In this document: one piece after another, positions 14,729 through 22,649 of the stretch
Position numbering within the stretch: position 1 is the first letter of the stretch
Layout: each line of letters starts with the position of its first letter
Assembly: GCA_964584755.1 (NCBI GenBank)
Contig: CAZPAV010000039.1
Coordinates: 1 to 27,877 of the forward strand
Reading direction: 5' to 3'
DNA length: 27,877 nt
Source: CAZPAV01 sp964584755
Lineage (GTDB): Bacteria; Actinomycetota; Acidimicrobiia; Spongiisociales; UBA5794
The notes under the pieces: generated by a model
The model's database searches: none
Told to the model about the DNA's origin: nothing
The model's input: only the letters and a program-made list of their open reading frames with translations
Made by a program: the position numbers and the translations under genes

Positions 14729-14735
14729 CGCGTCA
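14726..14735. other. Palindrome containing both convergent stop codons
   Basis: TGACGCGTCA is a perfect 10-base palindrome. Its left TGA is the stop of the HAD gene, and its right TCA is the reverse complement of the TGA stop of the FNT gene. I see no strong terminator hairpin between these two genes, so their transcripts probably overlap. Confidence 0.7.
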
Positions 14736-15575
14736 GCCGCTCCCGCGTCCGCTCCGCCCCCGGTGGGTGAAGGCCCACCAGAAGGGGAGGGCGACGAACA
14801 GGGTGCCGCCGATGACGTTCCCGATCCCGGCGGGCACGATGTTCCACCACAGGGCGTTCCCCCATCCCGGCCCCGCCGTCTCGGCCATGAAGAGCGAGAA
14901 GTACCCCATGTTCGCCGGGCTGTGCTGGAAGTTCGCCGCCACGAAGAGCGTCACCGCCAGCGCCACCGGGATGTACTTGCCGAAGATGGTGCGCGCCATC
15001 ATGGAGAAGAACGCCGCCATGCCGACCAGCCAGTTCGCCAGCATCCCGGACACCACGATCTGGAGCCAGGACGTGACGCCGCCATGGGCCTGGAACGACA
15101 TCTTCAGCGCGATGGTGTCGGAGAGGAGTCCCATCACCTGCGGCGAGTAGTCCTGGGCCCGGGCGATGAGGGTCCCGAAAAGGAACGCCCCGGCGAAGTT
15201 CCCCACCCAGGCGAGGATCCAGAACCGCAGCACCCGTCCCGCGGCGCCCTTCGTCTCGAGCATCGTGGCCGGGATGACGACGTTCGCCTCCGTGAAGAGG
15301 ATCGTCTCGGAGAGGACGACGAAGAAGAACCCGGTGCTGAACCCGATCCCCTCGAAGAGGTGGAGCATCCCCTCCGAGGAGGCCTCCACCCCGAGGAGCA
15401 TGGAGAAGAGCGCCCCCACGGTGATGAAGCCGCCCGCCATGATCGAGAGCACGAGGACCCGGCCGACCCCGAAGCGCTCGAGCCGGTCCTTCCCGAACCG
15501 GCCCATGACGGCCATGACGTACTCGGCCCGGATGTACCGTTCCGCCGGGATCTCGGGCTGCGCCGTTCGCTCCAC
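14733..15575 (-). CDS. Formate/nitrite transporter (FNT) family channel
   Basis: FNT proteins are pentameric channels for small monovalent anions such as formate, nitrite or hydrosulfide. The 280-residue product has a short charged N-terminus and six hydrophobic helices. It includes the helix-break segment ETILFTEANVVIPA and GMLANWLVGMAAFF, which corresponds to the FNT asparagine-containing re-entrant region. The LFTE pattern resembles the YfdC-like branch more than classical FocA, so the transported ion is unclear. GTG at 15575 preceded by GGGAGGGG gives the sensible N-terminus, although the frame is open further upstream into map. It follows map by 82 bases on the same strand, and a TAGGTT box in that gap could be its own -10. 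Confidence 0.88.
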   Translation of the reverse strand: MERTAQPEIPAERYIRAEYVMAVMGRFGKDRLERFGVGRVLVLSIMAGGFITVGALFSMLLGVEASSEGMLHLFEGIGFSTGFFFVVLSETILFTEANVVIPATMLETKGAAGRVLRFWILAWVGNFAGAFLFGTLIARAQDYSPQVMGLLSDTIALKMSFQAHGGVTSWLQIVVSGMLANWLVGMAAFFSMMARTIFGKYIPVALAVTLFVAANFQHSPANMGYFSLFMAETAGPGWGNALWWNIVPAGIGNVIGGTLFVALPFWWAFTHRGRSGRGSG

Positions 15576-15657
15576 GTCCCCTCCCGCTCGCGCCGTTCCG
15601 AACCTAGCAACGGTACGGCCCCCGGACACATTCCTCCGCGGCCCGCCGGGGCGGCCC

Positions 15658-16431
15658 TCAGCCGACGAGCATCGGCTCGGGGAGGGTGAGGACCTTCGTT
15701 CCCTCCTCCGTGATCGCCACCGTGTGCTCGAAGTGGGCCGACAGGGACCCGTCGGCGGTGACGACGGTCCAGCCGTCGTCGAGGAGAGCCGTTCCGGATC
15801 CGCCGAGGTTGAACATGGGCTCGATCGCCAGGGCCATGCCCACCTTGATGCGGAGGCCCTTGCCGGGCTTCCCGTAGTTGGGGACGTTCGGCGCCTCGTG
15901 CATCTGGCGTCCGATACCATGACCGACGTACTCCCGGACCACGCCGTAGCCGCGGCTCCCGGCCACCTCCTCGATGGCGTGTCCGACGTCGCCGAGTCGG
16001 TTCCCCGCCTTCGCCTCACGGATGCCGGCCCAGAGACCCGCCTCGGTGGTCTCGATGAGCTCCTCGACCTCGGCGGGGACCGCGCCGACGGCCATGGTGA
16101 AGGCGGCGTCGCCGTGCCACCCCTCGTAGATCGCCCCGGCGTCCACCGAGAGGACGTCGCCCGAGCGGAGCCGGTAGTCGCCCGGGATGCCATGGACGAT
16201 CACGTTGTTCGGCGAGGTGCAGATCGTCGCCGGGTACCCGTGGTACCCGAGGAAGGACGGACGGCAGTCGTGCTCCTTGATGACCCGGGCCGCGATCTCG
16301 TCGAGCTCCCGCATGCTCGTCCCCGGCATGGCCGCGGCCCGGACCGCGGCGTGGACCGCGGCCACGCACCGCCCGGCGACGGCCATCTTGGCGAAATCCT
16401 CGGCGGATTTCATCGTGATGACCTTCGTCAT
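15658..16431 (-). CDS. map: Methionine aminopeptidase, type I
   Basis: MetAP removes the initiator methionine from nascent proteins. The 257-residue protein has the pita-bread metal site. The two aspartates are in LSVDAG and WHGDAAFT, the histidine in EYVGHGIG, and the glutamates in ALAIEPMF and FEHTVAI. The substrate-side His is in NNVIVHGIPG. Its length and the lack of an N-terminal extension fit type Ia. The ATG overlaps the adk stop (ATGA). secY-adk-map is canonical, but the next gene is the FNT channel rather than infA. Confidence 0.97.
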   Translation of the reverse strand: MTKVITMKSAEDFAKMAVAGRCVAAVHAAVRAAAMPGTSMRELDEIAARVIKEHDCRPSFLGYHGYPATICTSPNNVIVHGIPGDYRLRSGDVLSVDAGAIYEGWHGDAAFTMAVGAVPAEVEELIETTEAGLWAGIREAKAGNRLGDVGHAIEEVAGSRGYGVVREYVGHGIGRQMHEAPNVPNYGKPGKGLRIKVGMALAIEPMFNLGGSGTALLDDGWTVVTADGSLSAHFEHTVAITEEGTKVLTLPEPMLVG

Positions 16432-16997
16432 GTGGGAGCCCGTCCGACGAGCGCCAGCACGATTCGGGAGAGCACCGTCTCGACGTCGCCGACCCCGTCG
16501 ACGCGCACGACCCGCTCGCCGTAGAAGGCGATCAGCGGCTCGGTCTCCTGCCGGTACACCTCGAGACGGCGACGGATGGTGGCCTCGTTGTCGTCGGCCC
16601 GCCCCTCCTCGCGGGCCCGGCCGAGGAGACGGGCGACGAGCTCCTCCTCGGGAACGTCGAGGAGGAGGGCCACCTCGACGGCCTCGTCGCCGAGCGCCGC
16701 GGCGAGGGCCTCGGCCTGGACCACGGTCCGCGGGAACCCGTCGAGGAGGTAGCCGCAGCGGGCGTCCGCCTGGGCGAGGCGCTCCTCGACGATCGCCACC
16801 ACGAGGTCGTCGGGAACGAGCTCGCCGGCGGCCATGATCGACTCGGCACGCCTCCCCAGCTCGGTCCCGGCGGCGACGGCGGCCCGCAGCATGTCGCCGG
16901 TGGACACGTGGGGGACGCCGAGCACCCCTGCCAGCAGCCTCGCCTGGGTGCCCTTGCCCGCACCCGGAGGACCGAGGAAGAGCAGGCGCCGGCCCAT
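16428..16997 (-). CDS. adk: Adenylate kinase, apparently short form
   Basis: Adk interconverts ATP + AMP and 2 ADP. The 189-residue protein shows the P-loop GPPGAGKGTQ at the start, STGDMLRAAV, the DGFPRT motif and the Arg-rich GRAREEGRADDNEATIRRRL segment. At this length it lacks the inserted LID domain, like mycobacterial Adk. The upstream frame is open into secY, but ATG at 16997 overlapping the secY stop (TGATG) is the right start. Confidence 0.97.
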   Translation of the reverse strand: MGRRLLFLGPPGAGKGTQARLLAGVLGVPHVSTGDMLRAAVAAGTELGRRAESIMAAGELVPDDLVVAIVEERLAQADARCGYLLDGFPRTVVQAEALAAALGDEAVEVALLLDVPEEELVARLLGRAREEGRADDNEATIRRRLEVYRQETEPLIAFYGERVVRVDGVGDVETVLSRIVLALVGRAPT

Positions 16998-18304
16998 CAG
17001 CTCAGGAACCCCTCGTAGTTGCGCATGAGGAGCTGGGACTCGATCTGCTTCGTCGTCTCGAGGGCGACCCCGGCCACGATGATGATGGAGACGCCGGAGA
17101 GGCCGACCGGCACGCCCCAGAGCCATCCGAGCAGCGACGGGGCCACCGTCACGAGGGCCAGATACAGCGATCCGGGAAGGGTGATGCGACTGAGGACGTG
17201 CTCGAGGTGCCGCACCGTGGCCCGCCCCGGGCGGATGCCGGGGATGAACCCCCCTTGACGCTGGATCATGTCGGCCTGGCGCTCCGGGTCGAACTGGATC
17301 GCCGTGTAGAAGTACGTGAAGAAGACGACGAGGACGGCGAGGACCATGATGTACCAGAAGCTCGGCGAGAACCCGGTCCCGCCGGAGCGCAGGAGGTTGC
17401 GGTCGATCCAGTCCCGCAGCGCGTTCCCCCACCCGGTCGTGGGCAGCACCGTGGCGAAGAGCGCCGGGAAGTACATGACGCTCGTGGCGAAGATGACGGG
17501 GATGACCCCGGCCATGTTCACCTTGAGGGGGATGTACGTCGACTGTCCTCCGAGGACCTTCCGCCCCCGGATCCGGCGCGAGAACTGGACGGGGATCCGA
17601 CGTTGTCCCTGCTCCATGAAGATGATCCCCACCGTGAGGACGATCATGACGGCGACGATCACGATGAACTGGTACGGCCGGGAGTTCACCCGGAGGATGC
17701 CGAGCTGGGCGGGGATCTGACTCACGATGCTCACGAAGATGAGCAGCGACATCCCGTTCCCCACGCCGCGCTGGGTGATGAGCTCGCCCATCCACATGAG
17801 CAGCGCGGTCCCGGCGGTCATCGTGGTGACGATGATGATGATGTTCCGCGTCGTGAAGTCGGGGATGAGATCGATCCCGCCGGTGAGCTGACCCGAGTGG
17901 AACAGGAAGGTGAACCCCATCGACTGGAGGAGCGCCAAGATCACCGTCACGTACCGGGTCCACTGGGTGATGACCTTCTGACCGGTCTCCCCCTCGTCCT
18001 GGAGCGCCTGCAGCTTGGGGATGACCACGGCGAGGAGCTGGAGGATGATCGACGCGGTGATGTAGGGCATGATCCCGAGGGCGAACACCGAGAGCCGGGT
18101 CAGCGCGCCCCCGGAGAAGAGGTTGAGGAGCCCGACGAACCCCGACTGGGTGGCCGACTCGGAGAATCGTTGCACCTGGGCGAGGTCGACCCCCGGCACG
18201 GGAACGGCGGTGCCCACCCGGTAGAGACCGAAGATGAACAGGGTGAACAGGATCTTGTTCCGGAGGTCGGTGATCCGGAAGGCGTTCCTGAAGGCGGTGA
18301 GCAT
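16997..18304 (-). CDS. secY: Preprotein translocase subunit SecY
   Basis: SecY is the channel of the Sec translocon. The 435 residues begin with a cytosolic FRITDLRNKILFTLFIFGLY-like segment. The plug-region sequence GLLNLFSGGALTRLSVFALGIMPYITASI follows, within about ten hydrophobic helices. The cytosolic loop has the basic RRIPVQFSRRIRGRK, and the C-terminus ends in MRNYEGFLS, as is common in actinobacteria. It starts 57 bases after rplO. Confidence 0.98.
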   Translation of the reverse strand: MLTAFRNAFRITDLRNKILFTLFIFGLYRVGTAVPVPGVDLAQVQRFSESATQSGFVGLLNLFSGGALTRLSVFALGIMPYITASIILQLLAVVIPKLQALQDEGETGQKVITQWTRYVTVILALLQSMGFTFLFHSGQLTGGIDLIPDFTTRNIIIIVTTMTAGTALLMWMGELITQRGVGNGMSLLIFVSIVSQIPAQLGILRVNSRPYQFIVIVAVMIVLTVGIIFMEQGQRRIPVQFSRRIRGRKVLGGQSTYIPLKVNMAGVIPVIFATSVMYFPALFATVLPTTGWGNALRDWIDRNLLRSGGTGFSPSFWYIMVLAVLVVFFTYFYTAIQFDPERQADMIQRQGGFIPGIRPGRATVRHLEHVLSRITLPGSLYLALVTVAPSLLGWLWGVPVGLSGVSIIIVAGVALETTKQIESQLLMRNYEGFLS

Positions 18305-18348
18305 GGGTAGGGGCTCCTCGGGCTGGGCGTCACGATACCGGTCGCGGT

Positions 18349-18362
18349 GCCGCGAACGCGGC
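18349..18362 (-). other. Small hairpin at the rplO stop, ahead of secY
   Basis: GCCGC and GCGGC flank GTTC directly after the rplO TAG on the minus strand. The 57-base rplO-secY gap is one of the few real gaps in this operon. The hairpin could be an attenuator or processing site. With no T-run it is weak evidence for termination. Confidence 0.3.
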
Positions 18363-18808
18363 TACGCGTCGATGTCCTCCACGGTCCCACCGGCGGCCTG
18401 GATCTTCTCGACGGCGCCCAGGCTGAAGGCATGGGCCCGAACGGTGAGTGCCCGATCGAGCTCCCCCTGACCGAGGACCTTCACCCGACCACGATGCTTC
18501 ACCAACCCCGCCGCCCGCAGCGTCTCGGGCGTCACGGTCGCCCCGGCGTCGAAGCCGGTGAGGCGCTCGACGTTGACGACCGTGTAGGGATCCCGGTTGG
18601 GATTCCGGAACCCCTTGAGCTTCGGCATCCGGCGCTGCAGCGGCATCTGACCGCCCTCGAAGCCGCGCCGCACCCCGCCGCGGGCCTTGAGACCCTTCGT
18701 TCCGCGACCGGCGGTCTTGCCGCGCCGGCCCGATTCGCCTCGTCCGACGCGGATCTTGCGCCGTTTCGATCCGGCGGCGGGCCGCAGGTGATGGAGTTTC
18801 AACGTCAT
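18362..18808 (-). CDS. rplO: 50S ribosomal protein L15
   Basis: L15 is a late-assembly protein stretching into the large subunit core. The 148 residues begin MTLKLHHLRPAAGSKRRKIRVGRG, with a long basic glycine-rich extension (GRRGKTAGRGTKG, VRRGFEGGQMPLQRRMPKLKGF), then the globular C-terminal domain. The start overlaps the rpmD stop (ATGA). Confidence 0.97.
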   Translation of the reverse strand: MTLKLHHLRPAAGSKRRKIRVGRGESGRRGKTAGRGTKGLKARGGVRRGFEGGQMPLQRRMPKLKGFRNPNRDPYTVVNVERLTGFDAGATVTPETLRAAGLVKHRGRVKVLGQGELDRALTVRAHAFSLGAVEKIQAAGGTVEDIDA

Positions 18809-18990
18809 TCCACTTCCTCCACGTCGAGCAGGTGCCGGGCACGGAACACCATGCCGCGCACGTCGGGGGTGTCGGGCCGCTCCACCGTCTGGTGGAGACG
18901 CCGCAGCCCGAGGCTCTCCACGGTCGCCCGCACCTTCGGCTTCTGGCCGATGGTGGAGCGCACGAGGGTGATCCGGAGCCGCTCTGCCAT
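18805..18990 (-). CDS. rpmD: 50S ribosomal protein L30
   Basis: L30 is a small large-subunit protein. The 61 residues MAERLRITLVRSTIGQ then ESLGLRRLHQTVERPDTP show the ferredoxin-like L30 pattern. Two tandem ATGs (18993 and 18990) overlap the rpsE stop, and the second gives the family-like N-terminus. Confidence 0.95.
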   Translation of the reverse strand: MAERLRITLVRSTIGQKPKVRATVESLGLRRLHQTVERPDTPDVRGMVFRARHLLDVEEVE

Positions 18991-19559
18991 CATCGACCCA
19001 CCTGCGTCTTCATGAGCTCCGCCGACCGGTACGCCGCCAGCAACGCCGGCGGGAAGATCTCCTCGGCCATCCGGCCCCGGGCGCGCGCCACCGCGTCGGG
19101 CCGCTGCTGCGCCTGGAGGGCGGCGACGGTGGCCTTGGCGACGTTCACGTGCGTGGGGGAGCCGAGCGACTTGGCGAGCACGTCGTGGATGCCCGCCGCC
19201 TCGAGGATCTGCCGGACGGCGCCTCCCGCGATCACACCGGTCCCGGGCGCGGCCGGCTTGAGGAGCACCCGGGAGGCCCCCTGCTCGCCGATGACCTCGT
19301 GGATGATCGTCTGACCCGCCATGGGAACGTCGAACATGCTCTTGCGGGCGATCTCGAACGCCTTCTGGATGGCGCTCGGGACCTCCTTGGCCTTCCCGTA
19401 CCCGATCCCGACTCGGCCCTTCCCGTTCCCCACCGTAACCAGCGCCGTGAACGAGAAGCGCCGGCCACCCTTGACGACCTTCGCCACGCGGTTGATCGCG
19501 ATGACCCGCTCGTCGAACTCGCTCGCCTCTCGGCCTCGGTCGGATCGGTTTCGATTCAT
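18990..19559 (-). CDS. rpsE: 30S ribosomal protein S5
   Basis: S5 affects decoding accuracy and mRNA unwinding at the entry channel. The 189 residues show the dsRBD-like N-terminal fold (ERVIAINRVAKVVKGGRRFSF, VGNGKGRVGIGYGKAKEVP) and the C-terminal domain (GAVRQILEAAGIHDVLAKSLGS). It carries a short charged N-terminal and a C-terminal extension as in other actinobacteria. It starts eight bases after rplR. Confidence 0.98.
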   Translation of the reverse strand: MNRNRSDRGREASEFDERVIAINRVAKVVKGGRRFSFTALVTVGNGKGRVGIGYGKAKEVPSAIQKAFEIARKSMFDVPMAGQTIIHEVIGEQGASRVLLKPAAPGTGVIAGGAVRQILEAAGIHDVLAKSLGSPTHVNVAKATVAALQAQQRPDAVARARGRMAEEIFPPALLAAYRSAELMKTQVGR

Positions 19560-19567
19560 CCTCGCTC

Positions 19568-19921
19568 CTAGAACTCGAGCCCGGCCTCGCGGGCGGCGTC
19601 GGCGAGTGCACGGACCCGCCCATGGTACGGATATCCGCCCCGGTCGAAGACGGCGCGCGCGATCCCGGCGTCCGTCGCCCGGGCTCCGACGAGCCTCCCC
19701 ACCGCGGCCGCGGTGTCCACGGTGAGGCTCCGGCCCCGCAGCGCCGCCTCCCGCGAGGAGGCCGCAACGAGCGTCCGGCCCGTGTCGTCGTCGATGAGCT
19801 GCGCGTAGATGTGCCGGTTGCTGCGGAACACCGCGAGGCGGGGCCGCGTCGCGGTGCCGCGGATCTTCTTACGCACCCGGCGGTGGCGGTGCCGGCGTGC
19901 CTGGGTTCGCGAACCTCTCAT
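19568..19921 (-). CDS. rplR: 50S ribosomal protein L18
   Basis: L18 binds 5S rRNA in the central protuberance together with L5. The 117 residues have the basic N-terminus (RHRRVRKKIRGTATRPRLAVFRSNRH), IYAQLIDDDTGRTLVAASS and the C-terminal FDRGGYPYHGRVRALADAAREAGLEF signature, split across the last 30 positions. The ATG overlaps the rplF stop by one base. Confidence 0.98.
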   Translation of the reverse strand: MRGSRTQARRHRHRRVRKKIRGTATRPRLAVFRSNRHIYAQLIDDDTGRTLVAASSREAALRGRSLTVDTAAAVGRLVGARATDAGIARAVFDRGGYPYHGRVRALADAAREAGLEF

Positions 19922-20460
19922 CAGGCCACTCCTGCCTTCCCGGCCTTGCGACGGACCTGCTCGTCCTTGTAGCGGATCCCCTTGCCCTTGTAGGGCTCGG
20001 GGGGACGGACGCGCCGGATGTCCGCCGCGACCTGGCCGACCTTCTGCTTGTCGATCCCGTGCACGAGGATCCGTGTCGGCTCGGGCACCTCGAAGGTGAT
20101 CCCCTCCGGGGCTTCGACGTGCACCGGGTGGGAGAACCCCACCTGGAGCTCGAGTCGGTTCCCCTGGAGATTGGCGCGGTACCCGACACCCACGGCACGG
20201 AGCTCCTTCGTGTACCCGGTCGAGACGCCGGCGACCATGTTCGCCACCAGGGCCCGCGCCAGGCCGTGACGGGCGCGCGTGTCGCGCTCGTCGTCGGCAC
20301 GGGTGAGGCGGACGACTCCGTCCGCGACGTGGACGGTGATCCTCGGGTCCACCTCTTGGCGGAGGGTGCCCTTCGGGCCGGTCACCGTCACGACGCCGCC
20401 GGCGGCCTGCACCTCGACGCCGGGGGGGAGCGTGATGGGGTTGTTGCCGATGCGGCTCAT
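19921..20460 (-). CDS. rplF: 50S ribosomal protein L6
   Basis: L6 sits near the sarcin-ricin loop and the factor-binding site. The 179-residue protein starts MSRIGNNPITLPPGVEV and contains VTGPKGTL, GVGYRANLQGNRLELQVGFSHPV spread over the second domain, and the C-terminal EPYKGKGIRYKDEQVRRKAGK. ATG at 20460 is chosen over an 18-codon longer open frame because it gives the universal N-terminus. It follows rpsH by one base. Confidence 0.97.
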   Translation of the reverse strand: MSRIGNNPITLPPGVEVQAAGGVVTVTGPKGTLRQEVDPRITVHVADGVVRLTRADDERDTRARHGLARALVANMVAGVSTGYTKELRAVGVGYRANLQGNRLELQVGFSHPVHVEAPEGITFEVPEPTRILVHGIDKQKVGQVAADIRRVRPPEPYKGKGIRYKDEQVRRKAGKAGVA

Positions 20461-20461
20461 C

Positions 20462-20857
20462 TCACCACACCTCGCAGAGGACTTCCCCGCCGACGTTGCG
20501 CCGGCGGGCTTCACGATCGGTGAGCAGACCCTCGGAGGTGGAGACGATGGCGACCCCGATCCCGCCCCGGACGCGGGGGATCTCGGTGGCGCCCCGGTAC
20601 ACGCGTCGTCCCGGCTTCGAGACCCGCTTGAGCCCGCCGAGGACGCGGGACCGGTCGGGACCGTACCGCAGCCGGATGGTGAGCTCCTTGCCGACGGGGG
20701 CCTCCTTCACCTCGTAGGAGTCGATGAACCCCTCCTCGGAGAGGATGCGGGCGACCTCCTCCTTGAGCCGCGACGAGGGCATGCGCGTCTCGGGATGGAA
20801 CGCCACGTTGGCGTTCCGGACCCGGGTGAGCATGTCGGCGATGGGATCGGTGACCAT
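20462..20857 (-). CDS. rpsH: 30S ribosomal protein S8
   Basis: S8 is a primary 16S rRNA binder and the classical translational repressor of the spc operon in E. coli. The 131 residues begin MVTDPIADMLTRVRNA and include PSSRLKEEVARIL, GLKRVSKPGRRVY and the C-terminal GIGVAIVSTSEGLLTDREAR. ATG at 20857 fits the family better than GTG at 20866, which would overlap rpsN. Confidence 0.97.
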   Translation of the reverse strand: MVTDPIADMLTRVRNANVAFHPETRMPSSRLKEEVARILSEEGFIDSYEVKEAPVGKELTIRLRYGPDRSRVLGGLKRVSKPGRRVYRGATEIPRVRGGIGVAIVSTSEGLLTDREARRRNVGGEVLCEVW

Positions 20858-20859
20858 GA

Positions 20860-21165
20860 TTACCACGACGCCTTTCTCACTCCGGGGAGCTCACCCCGGT
20901 GGGCGAGGTCGCGGAGCGCGATGCGGGACATCCCGAACTTGCGGAAGTAGCCGCGGGCGCGCCCGGAGACCCCGCACCGGTTCCGGTAGCGGGTCGGGCT
21001 GGAGTCGCGGGGGAGCCGGGCGATGCGCCGGTACGCCTCGCGCTTCGCCTCGTACGACGTCTCGGGATCCTTGATGACCGCCAGCAGCTCGGCGCGTCGT
21101 GCGGCGTACCGCTCCACGAGGACCTTCCTGCGCTCGTTCTTCACGATCTTCGATTTCTTCGCCAT
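20860..21165 (-). CDS. rpsN: 30S ribosomal protein S14, long zinc-free form
   Basis: S14 completes the 30S head near S3 and S10. The 101-residue product MAKKSKIVKNERRK... with RLPRDSSPTRYRNRCGVSGRARGYFRKFGMSR is the long form, with a single Cys and no CxxC pairs. Many actinobacterial spc operons instead carry the 61-residue zinc-ribbon form at this position. Start ATG at 21165, two bases after the rplE stop. Confidence 0.97.
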   Translation of the reverse strand: MAKKSKIVKNERRKVLVERYAARRAELLAVIKDPETSYEAKREAYRRIARLPRDSSPTRYRNRCGVSGRARGYFRKFGMSRIALRDLAHRGELPGVRKASW

Positions 21166-21167
21166 CC

Positions 21168-21725
21168 TCACACCCCTACCTGTTGCCGGCGGAACGGGAA
21201 CCCGAACGCGGTGAGCAGCGCCCTGCCCTGCTCGTCGTCGCGGGCGGTCGTCACGATGGTGATGTCCATGCCTCGGATCTTCACGACCTGGTCGTAGTCG
21301 ATCTCGGGGAAGATGAGCTGCTCGGTGACGCCGAAGCTGTAGTTGCCCCGACCGTCGAACGCCCGGGGGTCGAGACCCCGGAAGTCCCGGATCCGGGGGA
21401 TCGCCAGGGAGACGAGCCGGTCGAGGAACTCCCACATCCGGTCGCCCCGCAGGGTGACGCTGGCCCCGATGGGCATGCCCTCGCGCACCCGGAAGTTCGA
21501 CACCGACCGGCGCGCCCGGTTCACCCGCGGCTGCTGGCCGGTGATGACCCGCAGGTCGGCGACGGCGGCGTCGATGAGCTTGGCGTCCTGGGCGGCGTCG
21601 CCGGCGCCCATGTTCACCACGATCTTCTCGAGCCGCGGCACCTCCATGACGTTCTCGAGGCCGAGCTCCTCCTGGAGCCTGGGCACGATCTCGGTCCGGT
21701 ACCGCTCCTTGAGACGAGGCGCCAT
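21168..21725 (-). CDS. rplE: 50S ribosomal protein L5
   Basis: L5 binds 5S rRNA and contacts S13 and the P-site tRNA. The 185 residues contain PRLEKIVVNMGAGDA, ITGQQPRVNRARRSVSNFRVREGMPIG (split), DFRGLDPRAFDGRGNYSFGVTEQLIFPEI and the MDITIVTTA strand. The ATG overlaps the rplX stop by one base. Confidence 0.98.
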   Translation of the reverse strand: MAPRLKERYRTEIVPRLQEELGLENVMEVPRLEKIVVNMGAGDAAQDAKLIDAAVADLRVITGQQPRVNRARRSVSNFRVREGMPIGASVTLRGDRMWEFLDRLVSLAIPRIRDFRGLDPRAFDGRGNYSFGVTEQLIFPEIDYDQVVKIRGMDITIVTTARDDEQGRALLTAFGFPFRRQQVGV

Positions 21726-22030
21726 CAGAGCTCACCTCCGCACCTGCGGCACACCCGGTACTTCTCGCCGGCCTCGTCGAACCGGTGCCCGATCCGGGTG
21801 GGACCGCACTCCTTGCAGACGATCATGACGTTCGAGGCGTCGATGGGCATGTCCTTGTCGATGATCCCACCCTGCATCGTCTGGCCGGTGGGGCGCTGGT
21901 GTCGCTTCGCGGTGTTGACCCCTTCGACGATGAGCGCGTTCCGCTTGGGGAAGACCTTCGCGATCCGCGACTCCTTCCCGGCGTCCTTGCCGGCGATGAC
22001 CTTCACCGTGTCGCCCGTGCGCAGCTTCAT
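21725..22030 (-). CDS. rplX: 50S ribosomal protein L24 with C-terminal Cys cluster
   Basis: L24 initiates large-subunit assembly and lies at the tunnel exit. The 101 residues show the KOW motif (TGDTVKVIAGKDAGKESRIAKV), GVNTAKRHQRPTGQ and a C-terminal part with CKECG and CRRCG pairs, suggesting a zinc ribbon. ATG at 22030 overlaps the rplN stop by one base. Confidence 0.97.
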   Translation of the reverse strand: MKLRTGDTVKVIAGKDAGKESRIAKVFPKRNALIVEGVNTAKRHQRPTGQTMQGGIIDKDMPIDASNVMIVCKECGPTRIGHRFDEAGEKYRVCRRCGGEL

Positions 22031-22398
22031 CACAGCACCTCCGGGGCCAGCGACACGATCCGCATGAACCGCTTGTCGCGCAGCTCGCGGCCGACGGGCC
22101 CGAAGATGCGGGTGCCCCGCGGCTGCTGCTGGTCGTTGATGAGCACACAGGCGTTGTCGTCGAAGCGGATGTAGGTGCCGTCGGCACGGCGGCTCTCCTT
22201 GCGGGTCCGCACGACGACGGCCTTGACGACCTCGCCCTTCTTCACGCTCCCCCCCGGGTTGGCGTCCTTCACCGCGGCGATGATGACGTCGCCGAGGCGC
22301 GCGTAGCGGCGGGCGGAGCCGCCGAGGACGCGGATGCAGAGCACCTCCTTGGCACCGGTGTTGTCGGCCACGCGCAGCCGGGTCTCCTGCTGGATCAT
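22030..22398 (-). CDS. rplN: 50S ribosomal protein L14
   Basis: L14 forms intersubunit bridges and is the docking site for RsfS-type silencing factors. The 122 residues start MIQQETRLRVADNTGAKEV, with GGSARRYARLGDVIIAAVK and the C-terminal GPVGRELRDKRFMRIVSLAPEVL in pieces, matching the family length exactly. The start overlaps the rpsQ stop. An 11-codon longer open frame is discarded. Confidence 0.98.
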   Translation of the reverse strand: MIQQETRLRVADNTGAKEVLCIRVLGGSARRYARLGDVIIAAVKDANPGGSVKKGEVVKAVVVRTRKESRRADGTYIRFDDNACVLINDQQQPRGTRIFGPVGRELRDKRFMRIVSLAPEVL

Positions 22399-22649
22399 CT
22401 CGCCCGCTCCACGATCTCGGCGACCCGCCACCGCTTCGTCTTCGAGAGGGGACGGGTCTCGACGATGCGCACGGTGTCACCCAGACAGGCCTCGTTCGCC
22501 TCGTCGTGGGCGTGGAGGCGCGTCCGGACGGGCACCGTCTTGCCGTACTTGGGGTGGCGTCTCGTGTCCCGCACCTCGACCGTCACGGTCTTGTCCCGCG
22601 CGTCCGACACGACGACCCCGACCCTCACCTTGCGGCGTCCTCGCTCCAT
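22395..22649 (-). CDS. rpsQ: 30S ribosomal protein S17
   Basis: S17 is a primary 16S rRNA binder with an OB fold. The 84 residues include VGVVVSDARDKTVTVEV, RHPKYGKTVPVRTRLHAHDE and GDTVRIVETRPLSKTKRW. ATG at 22649 overlaps the rpmC stop (TGATG) and has GAGGAGG upstream. GTG at 22652 would add one residue. Confidence 0.97.
   Translation of the reverse strand: MERGRRKVRVGVVVSDARDKTVTVEVRDTRRHPKYGKTVPVRTRLHAHDEANEACLGDTVRIVETRPLSKTKRWRVAEIVERAR

Noticed and set aside
14760..14780. GGTGGG/CCCACC hairpin as a terminator for the HAD gene
   Set aside because: It is only 6 bp, lies within the FNT coding end and has no T-run, so support is too weak to list.
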